From: Rhizobium sp. WSM4643
GTDB lineage: Bacteria; Pseudomonadota; Alphaproteobacteria; Rhizobiales; Rhizobiaceae
NCBI RefSeq assembly: GCF_025152745.1
Contig: NZ_CP104040.1
Location: forward strand, 4,431,501-4,495,500
Direction: 5' to 3'
DNA: 64,000 nt
Positions 36,489 through 45,563 of this stretch are shown piece by piece. Numbering within the stretch: the stretch's first letter is position 1; each line of letters starts with the position of its first letter. Below the pieces are notes generated by a model. It did no database searches. It saw only the letters and a list, made by a program, of their open reading frames with translations, and had not been told where the DNA came from. The translations under genes were made by a program, and so were the position numbers.

Positions 36489-37754
36489 TTAAGTGTTCAT
36501 CGAGTCGAAGAAGTCGGAATTATTCTTCGTCTGCTTCAGCTTGTCGATAAGGAATTCGATCGCGTCGGTCGTGCCCATCGGAGCAAGGATGCGGCGGAGC
36601 ACGAAGATCTTCTGCAGATCCTGGCGTGGAACGAGAAGATCCTCCTTGCGCGTGCCGGACTTCAGGATGTCCATCGCCGGGAAGATGCGCTTGTCGGCGA
36701 CCTTGCGGTCGAGGACGATTTCCGAGTTGCCGGTACCCTTGAACTCTTCGAAGATCACTTCGTCCATGCGGCTGCCGGTATCGATCAGCGCGGTTGCAAT
36801 GATCGTCAAGGAGCCGCCTTCCTCGATGTTACGCGCGGCGCCGAAGAAGCGCTTCGGCCGCTGCAGAGCGTTGGCGTCCACACCGCCGGTCAGGACCTTG
36901 CCTGACGAGGGAACGACCGTGTTATAGGCACGGCCCAGGCGCGTGATCGAATCGAGCAGGATGACGACGTCGCGTCCGTGTTCGACAAGGCGCTTGGCTT
37001 TCTCGATGACCATCTCGGCCACCTGCACGTGACGCACAGCCGGTTCGTCGAAGGTCGAGGAGATAACCTCGCCGCGAACCGAGCGCTGCATGTCGGTCAC
37101 TTCTTCCGGGCGTTCATCGATCAGCAGGACGATCAGATAGCACTCCGGATGGTTGGCGGTGATCGAATGCGCGATGTTCTGCAACAGCACGGTCTTGCCG
37201 GTGCGCGGCGGCGCGACGATCAATCCACGCTGGCCCTTGCCGAGCGGCGCCACCAGGTCGATCACACGCGGCGACAGATCCTTGGTGGTGGGAATATCCA
37301 GTTCCATCTTGAACCGCTCGTTCGGATAGAGCGGCGTCAGATTGTCGAAATGAACCTTGTGACGGATCTTTTCCGGATCGTCGAAATTGATGGTGTTGAC
37401 TTTGAGCAGGGCGAAATAGCGCTCGCCTTCCTTCGGCCCGCGGATCGGACCCTCGACGGTATCGCCGGTTTTCAGCGAAAAACGGCGGATCTGCGACGGG
37501 GAGATATAAATATCGTCCGGGCCCGGCAGGTAGTTTGCATTGGCCGAACGCAGGAAGCCGAAACCGTCCTGCAGCACTTCGACGACGCCTTCGCCGATGA
37601 TTTCGACATCCTGGCTGGCAAGCATCTTGAGGATCGCAAACATCAGCTCCTGCTTGCGCATCGTGCTTGCATTCTCGACCTCGAGCGATTCGGCAAATGC
37701 CAGCAGATCCGTCGGGGATTTACTCTTAAGTTCCTGAAGCTTCATTTCAGCCAT
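36489..37754 (-). CDS. rho: Transcription termination factor Rho
   Basis: 421 residues, a hexameric RNA helicase. The N-terminal RNA-binding domain shows [29 protein letters not shown] (the primary binding site), then the ATPase with P-loop [14 protein letters not shown], Walker [13 protein letters not shown] and the [11 protein letters not shown]-loop region. Length matches E. coli Rho without the large insert that some actinobacterial versions have. The start ATG 37754 is followed by [22 protein letters not shown], the rho N-terminal domain. It is transcribed away from oriC on the left arm, upstream of mnmE. Confidence 0.97.
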   Translation of the reverse strand: MAEMKLQELKSKSPTDLLAFAESLEVENASTMRKQELMFAILKMLASQDVEIIGEGVVEVLQDGFGFLRSANANYLPGPDDIYISPSQIRRFSLKTGDTVEGPIRGPKEGERYFALLKVNTINFDDPEKIRHKVHFDNLTPLYPNERFKMELDIPTTKDLSPRVIDLVAPLGKGQRGLIVAPPRTGKTVLLQNIAHSITANHPECYLIVLLIDERPEEVTDMQRSVRGEVISSTFDEPAVRHVQVAEMVIEKAKRLVEHGRDVVILLDSITRLGRAYNTVVPSSGKVLTGGVDANALQRPKRFFGAARNIEEGGSLTIIATALIDTGSRMDEVIFEEFKGTGNSEIVLDRKVADKRIFPAMDILKSGTRKEDLLVPRQDLQKIFVLRRILAPMGTTDAIEFLIDKLKQTKNNSDFFDSMNT

Positions 37755-37951
37755 GAAGTGACCAATACTCTTTTCAATTTCAAAGGGGAAAGGCGATGTT
37801 GGGTCGTATTCGGTACCGCGAAAGGGCTCGCAGACGACTGAACTCTACACACATGCCACGTAGATGAGATGCGCGGAAAATAGCGACTCGCAATCGCTGC
37901 CGCAAGAGGGCTGCTTAAAATGAAGCAAATTTAACCTGAGGACGATTTTCC

Positions 37952-38494
37952 TCAGAACGGCTTCACCACGGCGAGGATGACGATCACGACCATCAGCACC
38001 GTCGGCGCCTCGTTCATGAACCGCCAATAACGCGCCGAGCGGCGATTTTCATCCCGCTCGAACGCTCTGACGGCGCGGCTGAAGAACATATGAACGCCGG
38101 TCAGCAACACGACGAGACCGATCTTGGCATGCAGCCAGCCGCCGTGGAATCCATAGACCGACCAGGCGAGATAGAGGCCGAAAATCCACGTCATCATCAT
38201 TGCCGGCGTCATGATGATTCGAAGCAGCCGACGCTCCATCAGCTTGAAGGTTTCCGATTGCACCGAGCCGGGCTCCGCATCGGTGTGATAGATGAACAGC
38301 CGCGGCATATAGAACAGTCCGGCCATCCAGGAAATGACCGCGATGATGTGCAGCGCCTTGATCCAGAGGTAGAGATTATCGGGGTTCCACGCAAAAAGCC
38401 CGACCGCCATCAGCGCGAAGAAGGCCAGCGCAAAATGAGCCCGGCGCCTGGCGTAGGCGCCAGACCTCCGATCGGTCTGTTTTTCCATCGTCAC
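37952..38494 (-). CDS. hemJ: Protoporphyrinogen oxidase HemJ
   Basis: 180 residues with four membrane helices (about 23-43, 55-75, 92-115, 155-178). It oxidises protoporphyrinogen IX to protoporphyrin IX in organisms without HemY/HemG. The conserved [22 protein letters not shown] holds the essential histidine and WMAG motif, and [27 protein letters not shown] are typical. Its GTG start at 38494 overlaps the hemE stop (GTGA), so the two heme genes are translationally coupled. A direct ATG at 38488 is an alternative start. A CTGAGGA/TCCTCAG hairpin overlaps its stop codon. Confidence 0.9.
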   Translation of the reverse strand: MTMEKQTDRRSGAYARRRAHFALAFFALMAVGLFAWNPDNLYLWIKALHIIAVISWMAGLFYMPRLFIYHTDAEPGSVQSETFKLMERRLLRIIMTPAMMMTWIFGLYLAWSVYGFHGGWLHAKIGLVVLLTGVHMFFSRAVRAFERDENRRSARYWRFMNEAPTVLMVVIVILAVVKPF

Positions 38495-39537
38495 GCCCCA
38501 CCTCGCACGCGCCCGCCTCGCACCTGATCGACCAGCAGCCGCACATGCTCGGGGTCAGCCTGCGGCGTAATGCCGTGACCGAGATTGAAGATCAGCGGTC
38601 CATTGCCGAGATGCTGCAATATATCGTCGACGCCCTCTTCCAGCGCCCGGCCGCCGGCAACGACGCGCATCGGATCGAGATTGCCCTGAACCGGTCCGTC
38701 TTTCTGAAGTTCGGCGGCAAACGCCAGCGGGACCGACCAGTCGAGGCCGATCGCATCAGCACCCGTCTTCTGACGATAGGTTTTCAGCTGGTAGCCGGCG
38801 CCCTTGGCAAAAGCGATGATGCGAGCATGCGGCCGGCGCGACTTGACCGAAGCAATCATCCGCGCAACCGGCCTGATCGCAAACGCCTCGAACTCCTTTT
38901 CGCCGAGAACGCCAGCCCAGGAATCGAAAATCTGCACGGCATCGGCGCCGGCATCGATCTGGGCGACGAGATAATCGGCCGATACGTCGGCAAGCAGCAT
39001 CAGCAGATGCTCGAACGCGCGGGGGTGCCCGTAGGCGAAGAGGCGCGCAGGGGCCTGATCCGGCGTGCCGTGCCCGGCAATCATGTAGGTCGCAACCGTC
39101 CAGGGCGCGCCGCAGAAGCCGAGCAGCGTCGTCTCGACTGGCAACTCCTCCCGCAGCCGCCGCACCGTCTCCAGAACCGGTCTGAGATAATCGACAACCT
39201 CTTCGCCATTCAATCTGCCGATCCCGGCTTCATCGATCGGATCCATCTCCGGGCCATGGCCCTCGGTGAACCGGACATTCCGTTTCATTGCATCGGGAAT
39301 GACCAGGATATCGGAAAACAGTATGGCCGCATCAAAGCCATAGCGGCGGATCGGCTGCAATGTCACTTCGACGGCGTGCTCAGGCGTGTAGCAGAGATCG
39401 AGAAAACTCCCTGCCTTTGCCCGAGTCTCCCGATATTCCGGGAGATAACGTCCTGCCTGTCTCATCAGCCAGAGAGGAGGAGGGGAGAGGCTCTCGCCAC
39501 TCAAAACCCTCATGATCTTTCGGCGCGTATCGCTCAA
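38491..39537 (-). CDS. hemE: Uroporphyrinogen decarboxylase
   Basis: 348 residues. It converts uroporphyrinogen III to coproporphyrinogen III, a cytoplasmic heme-synthesis step. [23 protein letters not shown] is the N-terminal signature with the catalytic-site arginines, followed by [18 protein letters not shown] (Asp) and [14 protein letters not shown]. The chosen start is TTG 39537 with GGAAGAAG upstream, which gives the [16 protein letters not shown] N-terminus seen in relatives; ATG 39513 would be 8 residues shorter. Next to oriC, as in Caulobacter and rhizobia, and coupled to hemJ. Confidence 0.96.
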   Translation of the reverse strand: MSDTRRKIMRVLSGESLSPPPLWLMRQAGRYLPEYRETRAKAGSFLDLCYTPEHAVEVTLQPIRRYGFDAAILFSDILVIPDAMKRNVRFTEGHGPEMDPIDEAGIGRLNGEEVVDYLRPVLETVRRLREELPVETTLLGFCGAPWTVATYMIAGHGTPDQAPARLFAYGHPRAFEHLLMLLADVSADYLVAQIDAGADAVQIFDSWAGVLGEKEFEAFAIRPVARMIASVKSRRPHARIIAFAKGAGYQLKTYRQKTGADAIGLDWSVPLAFAAELQKDGPVQGNLDPMRVVAGGRALEEGVDDILQHLGNGPLIFNLGHGITPQADPEHVRLLVDQVRGGRVRGGA

Positions 39538-39938
39538 GCGCTTCTTCCCTATAAAAAATCAAAGATATTTTAAAAGGTTTCTATTTCTTAGAGTCGGTGA
39601 CTATCAAGGATTAAAATCCATCCACTGCCGTCGCCATTTGTCGCGCGCCTGCAAAACAACATCGGAAAGATTTGTCCTTCTCGACCGAATCTCGGGGAGA
39701 AGCCAAATCTAAAAATGATTTCAAATCCTTCCGGGTCGGCAATTTTTCCTATAGCTGTGGATAGGCTGTGGACCGGCTTTCGAGAAATAGATCTCTTCCC
39801 CATCGTCCACAGGGCCAATCAAAACCGACCCGCAAAATCCGAAATGTGGATAAGGAGGCATGTTTTCCCTTGCCGGAGACTGCCTCGCCGCCGTAGCTCT
39901 GTTTCATCCAGTCTTTTCAACAGGCAGCGGAAAATAGC
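39538..39938. other. oriC: Chromosomal replication origin, oriC
   Basis: 401 bp without a gene between hemE and the PPDK regulator. It holds a perfect DnaA box TGTGGATAA (39845-39853, reverse TTATCCACA), a one-mismatch box TGTGGATAG (39756-39764), and two weaker ones TGTGGACCG (39767-39775) and TCGTCCACA (39803-39811). An AT-rich block (39549-39625, ATAAAAAATC, AGATATTTTAAAAGG) may be the unwinding element. GANTC methylation sites occur at 39591, 39687, 39981 and 39995, the last two just inside the next gene. Genes on both sides are transcribed away from it. The position beside hemE agrees with the rhizobial and Caulobacter origins. Confidence 0.88.
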
Positions 39939-40760
39939 GTGGAGAACAGAACGAACTTCTTCCATCTGCATCTGATTTCTGACTCAACGGGAGAGACTCT
40001 GATCTCGGCCGGGCGCGCCGCGTCGGCGCAATTCAGATCAGCGCAGCCGATCGAACATGTCTATCCGTTGATCCGCAATCGCAAGCAGCTGCTGCCGGTT
40101 CTGCAGGCGATCGATGACGCCCCTGGCATCGTGCTCTACACCATTGTCGACCGGGAGCTTGCAAGCCTGATCGATGAGCGTTGCATCGAGATGGGCGTCG
40201 CCTCGGTGAATGTGCTGGAGCCGGTGATGAATGCCTTCCAGATCTATCTCGGCGCTCCGTCGCGCCGTCGGGTTGGGGCCCAGCATGTGATGAATGCCGG
40301 CTACTTCGCGCGCATCGAAGCGCTGAATTTCACCATGGATCACGACGACGGCCAGATGCCCGACGATTACAACGACGCCGATGTCGTGATCATCGGCATC
40401 AGCCGCACGTCGAAAACACCGACCAGCATTTACCTCGCCAACCGAGGCATCAAGACGGCGAACATTCCGATCGTCTATGGTGTGCCATTGCCGGAGAGCC
40501 TCTTCGTCGCGAGCAAACCGCTGATCGTCTGCCTGATCGCCACCACCGACCGTATTTCCCAGGTGCGGGAAAATCGTGTGCTCGGCGTGACACAGGGCTT
40601 CGATCGCGAACATTATACCGACCGTGCCGCGATTTCGGAGGAGTTGAAATATGCCCGCTCGCTTTGCGCCCGCCATAACTGGCCGCTGATCGACGTCACC
40701 CGCCGCTCAATCGAGGAAACGGCCGCGGCAATCGTTGCCCTGCGGCCGAAGCTGCGCTAA
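39939..40760 (+). CDS. Pyruvate, phosphate dikinase regulatory protein (DUF299)
   Basis: 273 residues. The bifunctional kinase/pyrophosphorylase family regulates pyruvate phosphate dikinase or PEP synthase by ADP-dependent phosphorylation. [13 protein letters not shown] begins the family, and the nucleotide-binding loop [18 protein letters not shown] (about residues 150-167) is characteristic. [16 protein letters not shown] leads into it and [29 protein letters not shown] closes the protein. The GTG at 39939 follows CGGAAAATAGC. It is the first gene of the right arm from oriC and may share its transcript with maf (33-bp gap). Confidence 0.93.
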   Translation: MENRTNFFHLHLISDSTGETLISAGRAASAQFRSAQPIEHVYPLIRNRKQLLPVLQAIDDAPGIVLYTIVDRELASLIDERCIEMGVASVNVLEPVMNAFQIYLGAPSRRRVGAQHVMNAGYFARIEALNFTMDHDDGQMPDDYNDADVVIIGISRTSKTPTSIYLANRGIKTANIPIVYGVPLPESLFVASKPLIVCLIATTDRISQVRENRVLGVTQGFDREHYTDRAAISEELKYARSLCARHNWPLIDVTRRSIEETAAAIVALRPKLR

Positions 40761-40793
40761 GCGCTGACGGAAAGCCGGCACGCCGAGGAACCC

Positions 40794-41393
40794 ATGACGC
40801 CGAAACTCATCCTTGCATCGTCGAGTCCCTTTCGCCGGATGCTGATGGAAAATGCCGGTCTGGCCTTCGAGGCACATGCCGCAAGGATCGATGAACGGGC
40901 CGTCGAAGCGCCGCTGGAAAAAGCCGGCGCTAAGCCTGACGCCGTGGCCCTCGTCCTGGCCAGGGCCAAGGCCGAGGAAGTCAGCAGCCGTTTTCGCGAT
41001 ACCCTGGTCATCGGCTCGGATCAAACGATGTCGCTCGGCGACAGCGTCTTCCATAAGCCGAAGGACCTGGCCGACGCGGCCAGTCATCTTCAAGCCCTTT
41101 CGGGCGTAAGCCACCGGTTGAACAGCGCCGTCGCCATCGTCAGCGATGGCGTGGTCTTGTGGGAACATCTCGCCCATGCCGAGCTAACGATGCGGCCGCT
41201 GACGGCGGAATTCATCGCCAGACATCTGGCCCGGGTTGGCGAACGCGCGCTTTCCAGTGTCGGCGCCTATCAATTGGAGGGGGAGGGCATCCAGCTCTTC
41301 GAGAAAATCGAGGGTGATTATTTCACCATTCTCGGCCTGCCGATGCTGCCGCTCCTAAAAAAACTGCGAGAACTGGGAGCGATCGATGGGTGA
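40794..41393 (+). CDS. maf: Maf-like nucleoside triphosphate pyrophosphatase
   Basis: 199 residues. The N-terminus [19 protein letters not shown] is the Maf signature with the substrate-binding Ser-Ser-Pro-Arg, followed by [21 protein letters not shown], and the later [30 protein letters not shown]. It hydrolyses non-canonical nucleotides (dTTP, UTP or modified derivatives). The ATG has AGGAA upstream. Its stop overlaps the aroE start by 8 bp. Confidence 0.95.
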   Translation: MTPKLILASSSPFRRMLMENAGLAFEAHAARIDERAVEAPLEKAGAKPDAVALVLARAKAEEVSSRFRDTLVIGSDQTMSLGDSVFHKPKDLADAASHLQALSGVSHRLNSAVAIVSDGVVLWEHLAHAELTMRPLTAEFIARHLARVGERALSSVGAYQLEGEGIQLFEKIEGDYFTILGLPMLPLLKKLRELGAIDG

Positions 41394-42243
41394 TTCACGT
41401 GAAACATTCGGGCCGGAAGCATTTGTCACGGGCTTTCCCATCAAGCATTCGCGCTCGCCATTGATCCACGGATATTGGCTGAAGACGCTCGGCCTGCCAG
41501 GCAGTTATCGCGCTCATGAAGTGGCACCCGGGGCCTTTCCCGATTTCATTCACTCGTTGAAGGATGGCAGTTCCGGCTTTACCGGAGGCAATGTCACCAT
41601 TCCCCACAAGGAATTGGCGTTCCGGCTCGCCGACAAGCCGGATGCGCTATCGCAAGAACTCGGTGCCTCGAATACGCTCTGGCTGGAGGATGGCGCCCTG
41701 CATGCGACGAATACCGACGGTCGCGGCTTCATCGCCAATCTCGACGAACGCCATCCGGGCTGGGACCGCCATGACACGGCCGTCGTCTTCGGTGCCGGCG
41801 GCGCCAGCCGGGCGATCATCCAGGCGGTCCGTGATCGCGGTTTTAAGGAGATCCAGGTCGTCAATCGCACCGTCGAACGCGCGCGCGAACTCGCGGATCG
41901 TTTTGGCCCGCGTGTTCGGGCCCATCCGGCCGGTGCGCTTGCCGAAGTGATGAAAGGCGCCGGCCTCTTCATCAATACCACCTCGCTCGGCATGGACGGC
42001 GAGGCGGCGCCGCAACTCGATTTCTCGCCTCTTGCAGCCGATGCCGTCGTCACCGATATCGTTTATGTGCCGTTGAAGACGCCGATCCTGGCACAGGCGG
42101 AAGAGCAAGGATTTCCAATCGTCGATGGTCTCGGCATGCTCTTGCACCAGGCCGTGCCCGGATTCGAGAAATGGTTCGGCCAGCGTCCCATCGTCGACGC
42201 GGCGCTACGCGCGCTCATCATCGCGGATATGGAAGCGCACTGA
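41386..42243 (+). CDS. aroE: Shikimate dehydrogenase
   Basis: 285 residues. It reduces 3-dehydroshikimate to shikimate with [25 protein letters not shown] carries the substrate-binding segment, [11 protein letters not shown] the catalytic lysine/aspartate region, and [20 protein letters not shown] the NADPH Rossmann motif. It ends [21 protein letters not shown]. Codons 3-7 (DSRET) overlap a parS-like palindrome (41392-41405). The gene order maf-aroE-coaE-dnaQ with overlaps of 8, 1 and 8 bp indicates one tightly coupled operon. Confidence 0.96.
   Translation: MGDSRETFGPEAFVTGFPIKHSRSPLIHGYWLKTLGLPGSYRAHEVAPGAFPDFIHSLKDGSSGFTGGNVTIPHKELAFRLADKPDALSQELGASNTLWLEDGALHATNTDGRGFIANLDERHPGWDRHDTAVVFGAGGASRAIIQAVRDRGFKEIQVVNRTVERARELADRFGPRVRAHPAGALAEVMKGAGLFINTTSLGMDGEAAPQLDFSPLAADAVVTDIVYVPLKTPILAQAEEQGFPIVDGLGMLLHQAVPGFEKWFGQRPIVDAALRALIIADMEAH
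41392..41405. promoter_or_regulatory. parS-like site 4, one mismatch
   Basis: GATTCACGTGAAAC, 13 of 14 bases of the parS core, at the maf/aroE junction and inside the aroE start region. Confidence 0.6.
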
Positions 42244-42854
42244 TGCTGAAGATTGGTCTCACCGGCTCCATCGGAATGGGAAAATCGACGGCGGCAAAGC
42301 TCTTTGCCGATGCAGGAATCCCGGCGAATGATTCGGATGCCGTGGTCCATGATCTCTATGCCGGCGAGGCTGCACCCCTGGTGAATGCTGCCTTCCCCGG
42401 CACGATGAAGGATGGAGCAGTCGACCGGCATGAACTCGGCCGCCAGCTCGCTCTTGATCCCGCCGGCTTCAAACGCCTGGAAGCGATCGTCCACCCGCTG
42501 GTTCGCAAACGCGAGACGGAATTTCTGGAGCGGCAACGCGCCGCCGGCGCCGACATGGTATTGCTCGATATTCCATTACTTTTCGAAACCGGCGCCGAGG
42601 TAAGAGTGGATGTAATCGTCGTCGTCAGCACTGATCCACAGATTCAGCGCCAAAGGGTGCTTGCGCGCGAAGACATGACCGAGGAAAAATTCGAGATGAT
42701 TCTCTCCCGCCAGACGCCGGACGCCGAAAAACGGCGGCGGGCCGATTATCTGGTCGATACCAGTCACAGTATCGCGACGACGAGGGAACGAGTGCTTGAA
42801 ATCGTCGCCGACCTGAAAACGCGGATTGCCAAGGGAGATTTCCGGAATGCGTGA
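42243..42854 (+). CDS. coaE: Dephospho-CoA kinase
   Basis: 203 residues from the ATG in TGATG, sharing one base with the aroE stop. It phosphorylates dephospho-CoA in the last step of coenzyme A synthesis. The P-loop GLTGSIGMGKSTAAKLF (about 5-21), the DSDAVVHDLY substrate motif, DIPLLFETGAE and the lid-region REDMTEEKFEMILSRQ are all typical. An alternative upstream start exists in the frame but is not supported by homologues. Confidence 0.96.
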   Translation: MLKIGLTGSIGMGKSTAAKLFADAGIPANDSDAVVHDLYAGEAAPLVNAAFPGTMKDGAVDRHELGRQLALDPAGFKRLEAIVHPLVRKRETEFLERQRAAGADMVLLDIPLLFETGAEVRVDVIVVVSTDPQIQRQRVLAREDMTEEKFEMILSRQTPDAEKRRRADYLVDTSHSIATTRERVLEIVADLKTRIAKGDFRNA

Positions 42855-43569
42855 GATCATCTTCGATACGGAAACAACCGGCCTCGACAACCGCGCCGAC
42901 CGCATCATCGAAATCGGCGGCATCGAACTCTTCAATCATTTCCCCACAGGCAATACGATCCATATCTTCATCAATCCTGGAGATCAGAAAGTTCATCCGG
43001 ATGCGCTCGCCGTGCACGGCATCACCGATGAATTCCTGAAGGACAAGCAGCCTTTCGCCGACGTGGCCGAACAAATCCTCACCTTCTTCGGCGATGCGAA
43101 GTGGATCGCCCACAACGCCACCTTCGATATGGGCTTCATCAACGCGGAACTCGCGCGGATCGGTTTGCCGCCGATCCTGCCGGAACGGGTGCTCGATACC
43201 CTGTCGATGGCGCGGCGCAAACATCCGATGGGGCCAAATTCGCTGGATGCGCTTTGCCGGCGCTACGGCATTGATAATTCGCACCGCACCAAACACGGCG
43301 CGCTGCTCGACTCCGAACTGCTTGCCGAAGTTTATATCGAGATGATCGGCGGCAGACAGGCAGCCCTCGGCCTCGGCATGGTCGGCAAATCCAACCGGGC
43401 AGATCGCGGTGACATGGCGATGGAAGACGATGTGGTAATTGCCGCCGTGCTCGAGCGGCCCCGGCCGCTCGCCCTGCGCCTCAGCCAAACCGAGGAGCAG
43501 GCGCATGAGGCGCTCGTCGCCAAGCTCGGTGAAAAAAGCATCTGGGCGAAATACGCCAACCTCGATTAA
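42847..43569 (+). CDS. dnaQ: DNA polymerase III epsilon subunit, 3'-5' proofreading exonuclease
   Basis: 240 residues. MREIIFDTETTGLDNRADRIIEIGGIEL carries the ExoI motif (Asp7, Glu9), WIAHNATFDMGFINAEL the ExoII motif, and HRTKHGALLDSELLAEVY the ExoIII motif with the catalytic His/Asp. A basic linker and C-terminal peptide contact DnaE (PRPLALRLSQTEEQAHEALVAKL). ATG 42847 overlaps coaE by 8 bp. The transcript meets secB at a bidirectional terminator. Confidence 0.97.
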   Translation: MREIIFDTETTGLDNRADRIIEIGGIELFNHFPTGNTIHIFINPGDQKVHPDALAVHGITDEFLKDKQPFADVAEQILTFFGDAKWIAHNATFDMGFINAELARIGLPPILPERVLDTLSMARRKHPMGPNSLDALCRRYGIDNSHRTKHGALLDSELLAEVYIEMIGGRQAALGLGMVGKSNRADRGDMAMEDDVVIAAVLERPRPLALRLSQTEEQAHEALVAKLGEKSIWAKYANLD

Positions 43570-43587
43570 GCCGGCCCTCAATTGAAA

Positions 43588-43610
43588 ATGCCCGGGACCA
43601 GCCCGGGCAT
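43588..43610. terminator. Bidirectional terminator between dnaQ and secB
   Basis: ATGCCCGGG / CCCGGGCAT perfect inverted repeat with a 5-base loop between two convergent genes; it is followed by a T-rich tract (TTTTCAATT) on the minus strand. Confidence 0.8.
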
Positions 43611-43636
43611 CCGCATTTCAGCCAGGAAGGATCCGG

Positions 43637-44119
43637 TCAGTTCGGAACGGCCTGAACCTTGGCGCGGGCCTGTTCTTCGGCAACGCGCTGAGCGAACATC
43701 TGCGTGAAGTCGATCGGGTCGATCATCAGCGGCGGGAAACCGCCGTTGCGGGTGACGTCGGCGATGATCTGACGAGCGAAGGGGAAGAGCATCCGCGGGC
43801 ACTCGATGAAGAGAACCGGCAGCATGTGTTCCTGCGGGAAACCGGCAACGCGGAAAACGCCGCCATAGGTGAGTTCGGCATGGAAAACCGTCTTGTCGCC
43901 GTCCTTGGCTTCGGCATTCAGCGACAGCACGACATCGAAATCCGTATCGGAAAGCGGGTTGGCGTTGACGTTCACATTGATGTTGATCGTAGGCGCCTTG
44001 TCGCGGGCCTGCAGCGAACGCGGCGCACCCGGATTTTCGAAGGACAGATCCTTGGTATATTGCGCAAGGATCGAAAGGGTGGGGCTGGCCGCACCGTTGC
44101 TGTTGTTATCGTCTGCCAT
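43637..44119 (-). CDS. secB: Protein-export chaperone SecB
   Basis: 160 residues from ATG 44119 with GAGGAAAAG upstream; the frame extends further but homologues start MADDN. It keeps precursors unfolded and delivers them to Sec[25 protein letters not shown] is the N-terminal motif, [23 protein letters not shown] and [38 protein letters not shown] the conserved core of the tetramer. The acidic C-terminal tail of enterobacterial SecB is replaced by a basic stretch. It is convergent with dnaQ. Confidence 0.97.
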   Translation of the reverse strand: MADDNNSNGAASPTLSILAQYTKDLSFENPGAPRSLQARDKAPTININVNVNANPLSDTDFDVVLSLNAEAKDGDKTVFHAELTYGGVFRVAGFPQEHMLPVLFIECPRMLFPFARQIIADVTRNGGFPPLMIDPIDFTQMFAQRVAEEQARAKVQAVPN

Positions 44120-44220
44120 TGGCTTTTCCTCGAGGGGCATGGGAATGGTGCCGCCATCTAACATTTCAGGGAAGGGCTTACAACCCTGGGCGATTGGCGC
44201 GGTTGATCAGCCGCAGTGCC

Positions 44221-44736
44221 TCAGTCGCCGATATGCTTGCCGGACCACGGCGAGTTGCGATCCGGCTCCCTATGATAGTCCTCCTCGTCGAGATCGACCA
44301 CCTTGGAGTTCGGCTTGCGGTCGCGGAAATCGGGCTGCGGGCCAGAGGAAGAGCCGCCCTTGGCATTAACGACGACGAAGCGTTTGGCGATCGCCCGCCA
44401 GACGAGATCGCGCACCGGCGGAATGAGAATGAGGATCGCGATGACATCTGTGAGGAAGCCGGGAATGATCAGGAGCAGCGAGGCAATGACGTTCATCGCC
44501 GGCCGCAGCAGCTCGCGGCCCGGCATCACCCCATTTCGTCCTTCGCTCGACATTTGGCGCAAAATGCCAATGCCCTGCCGGCGCAGCAGAACCACGCCGA
44601 GAGCGAAACCCAGCATGACGAGCGCGAGCGTCAGCCACAATCCGATCGCCCGGCCGACGACGACGAAACCGGCAATTTCGGCGAGCGGCAACAGCAGAAT
44701 GAAAGCTGGCAGGATCGAAAAACGCATGTCGGTCAT
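44221..44736 (-). CDS. fxsA: FxsA family membrane protein
   Basis: 171 residues with three to four membrane helices in the first 110 (LPAFILLLPLAEIAGFVVV; LWLTLALVMLGFALGVVLL; MNVIASLLLIIPGFLTDVIAIL). The last two thirds of that section, IPGFLTDVIAILILIPPVR, is the FxsA hallmark; E. coli FxsA suppresses F-exclusion of phage T7. The C-terminal 60 residues are hydrophilic with many Asp/Glu and Pro. It is divergent from the timA-type gene across a promoter. Confidence 0.88.
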   Translation of the reverse strand: MTDMRFSILPAFILLLPLAEIAGFVVVGRAIGLWLTLALVMLGFALGVVLLRRQGIGILRQMSSEGRNGVMPGRELLRPAMNVIASLLLIIPGFLTDVIAILILIPPVRDLVWRAIAKRFVVVNAKGGSSSGPQPDFRDRKPNSKVVDLDEEDYHREPDRNSPWSGKHIGD

Positions 44737-44787
44737 GTCCCGGGCTCACCGGTCTCCTCTTGGCGCCGGCGAAGATGCCAGCCATCA

Positions 44788-44816
44788 TTTGAATCATCTG
44801 TATAGGCAGACTATAT
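44788..44816 (+). promoter_or_regulatory. Probable promoter of the TimA-mltA-smr-xre operon
   Basis: TTTGAA (44788-44793), 17 bases, then CTATAT (44811-44816), a perfect rhizobial -10, 43 bp before the TimA start. Confidence 0.6.
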
Positions 44817-44858
44817 GGGAGTACAAATCAGAGATGTTAACGGCGGCTGCGATACGAT

Positions 44859-45563
44859 ATGAGTTCGAACGACTTCATCACATTGTTTTTCCTGGTGGCG
44901 GCTGTGCTGATTTTCTTTCAGCTCCGCTCCGTGCTCGGACGCCGCACAGGAAATGAGAAGCCGCCGCGCGATCTCTATACGCCGCGGGATGCGGCTCCGG
45001 CCGAAGCCGCCGATGCCGGCAAGGTCGTGACGCTGCCGCGTCGCGATGCGACGACGGAGGATGAGGATCGCTTCGCTGCCATCGATGCTATCGCCGCACC
45101 CGGAACGCCGCTCAACGAATCGCTACGCGCGCTGAACAAGGCTGATCCCGCCTTCAGCCCGAAGGAGTTTCTGAACGGCGCCCGCATGGCTTACGAGATG
45201 ATCGTCATGGCCTATGCCGATGGCGACCGGAAAACGCTGAAGAACTTGCTGTCGCGCGAAGTCTATGACGGCTTCGATGCGGCGATTGGCGAGCGCGATG
45301 CCCGGGGCGAGAAGGTGAAGTCCACCTTCGTCGGCATCGATAAGGCCGAAATCACCCATGCGGAGACGAAGGGCAGCGAAGCGCAGATCACCGTGCGCAT
45401 CGTCAGCCAGCTGATATCGGCCACCTACGACAAGACGGATGTGCTGATTGAAGGCGACGCCGAAAACGTCGCCGAGGTCAACGACCTCTGGACTTTTGCC
45501 CGCGACACCCGCTCGCGCGATCCGAACTGGAAACTCGTGGCGACCGAATCGGAACATGAGTGA
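44859..45563 (+). CDS. Tim44/TimA family adaptor protein
   Basis: 234 residues. One N-terminal membrane anchor (NDFITLFFLVAAVLIFFQLRS, about 3-23), a low-complexity linker rich in Pro and Ala, and a Tim44-like C-terminal domain (about 90-234, DPAFSPKEFLNGARMAYEMIVMAYADGD and WTFARDTRSRDPNWKLVATESE). In mitochondria Tim44 anchors the Hsp70 import motor; bacterial TimA/TimB proteins are adaptors of unclear function in the inner membrane. It is the first gene of an operon with mltA, smr and xre, with mltA overlapping its end by 8 bp. Confidence 0.85.
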   Translation: MSSNDFITLFFLVAAVLIFFQLRSVLGRRTGNEKPPRDLYTPRDAAPAEAADAGKVVTLPRRDATTEDEDRFAAIDAIAAPGTPLNESLRALNKADPAFSPKEFLNGARMAYEMIVMAYADGDRKTLKNLLSREVYDGFDAAIGERDARGEKVKSTFVGIDKAEITHAETKGSEAQITVRIVSQLISATYDKTDVLIEGDAENVAEVNDLWTFARDTRSRDPNWKLVATESEHE

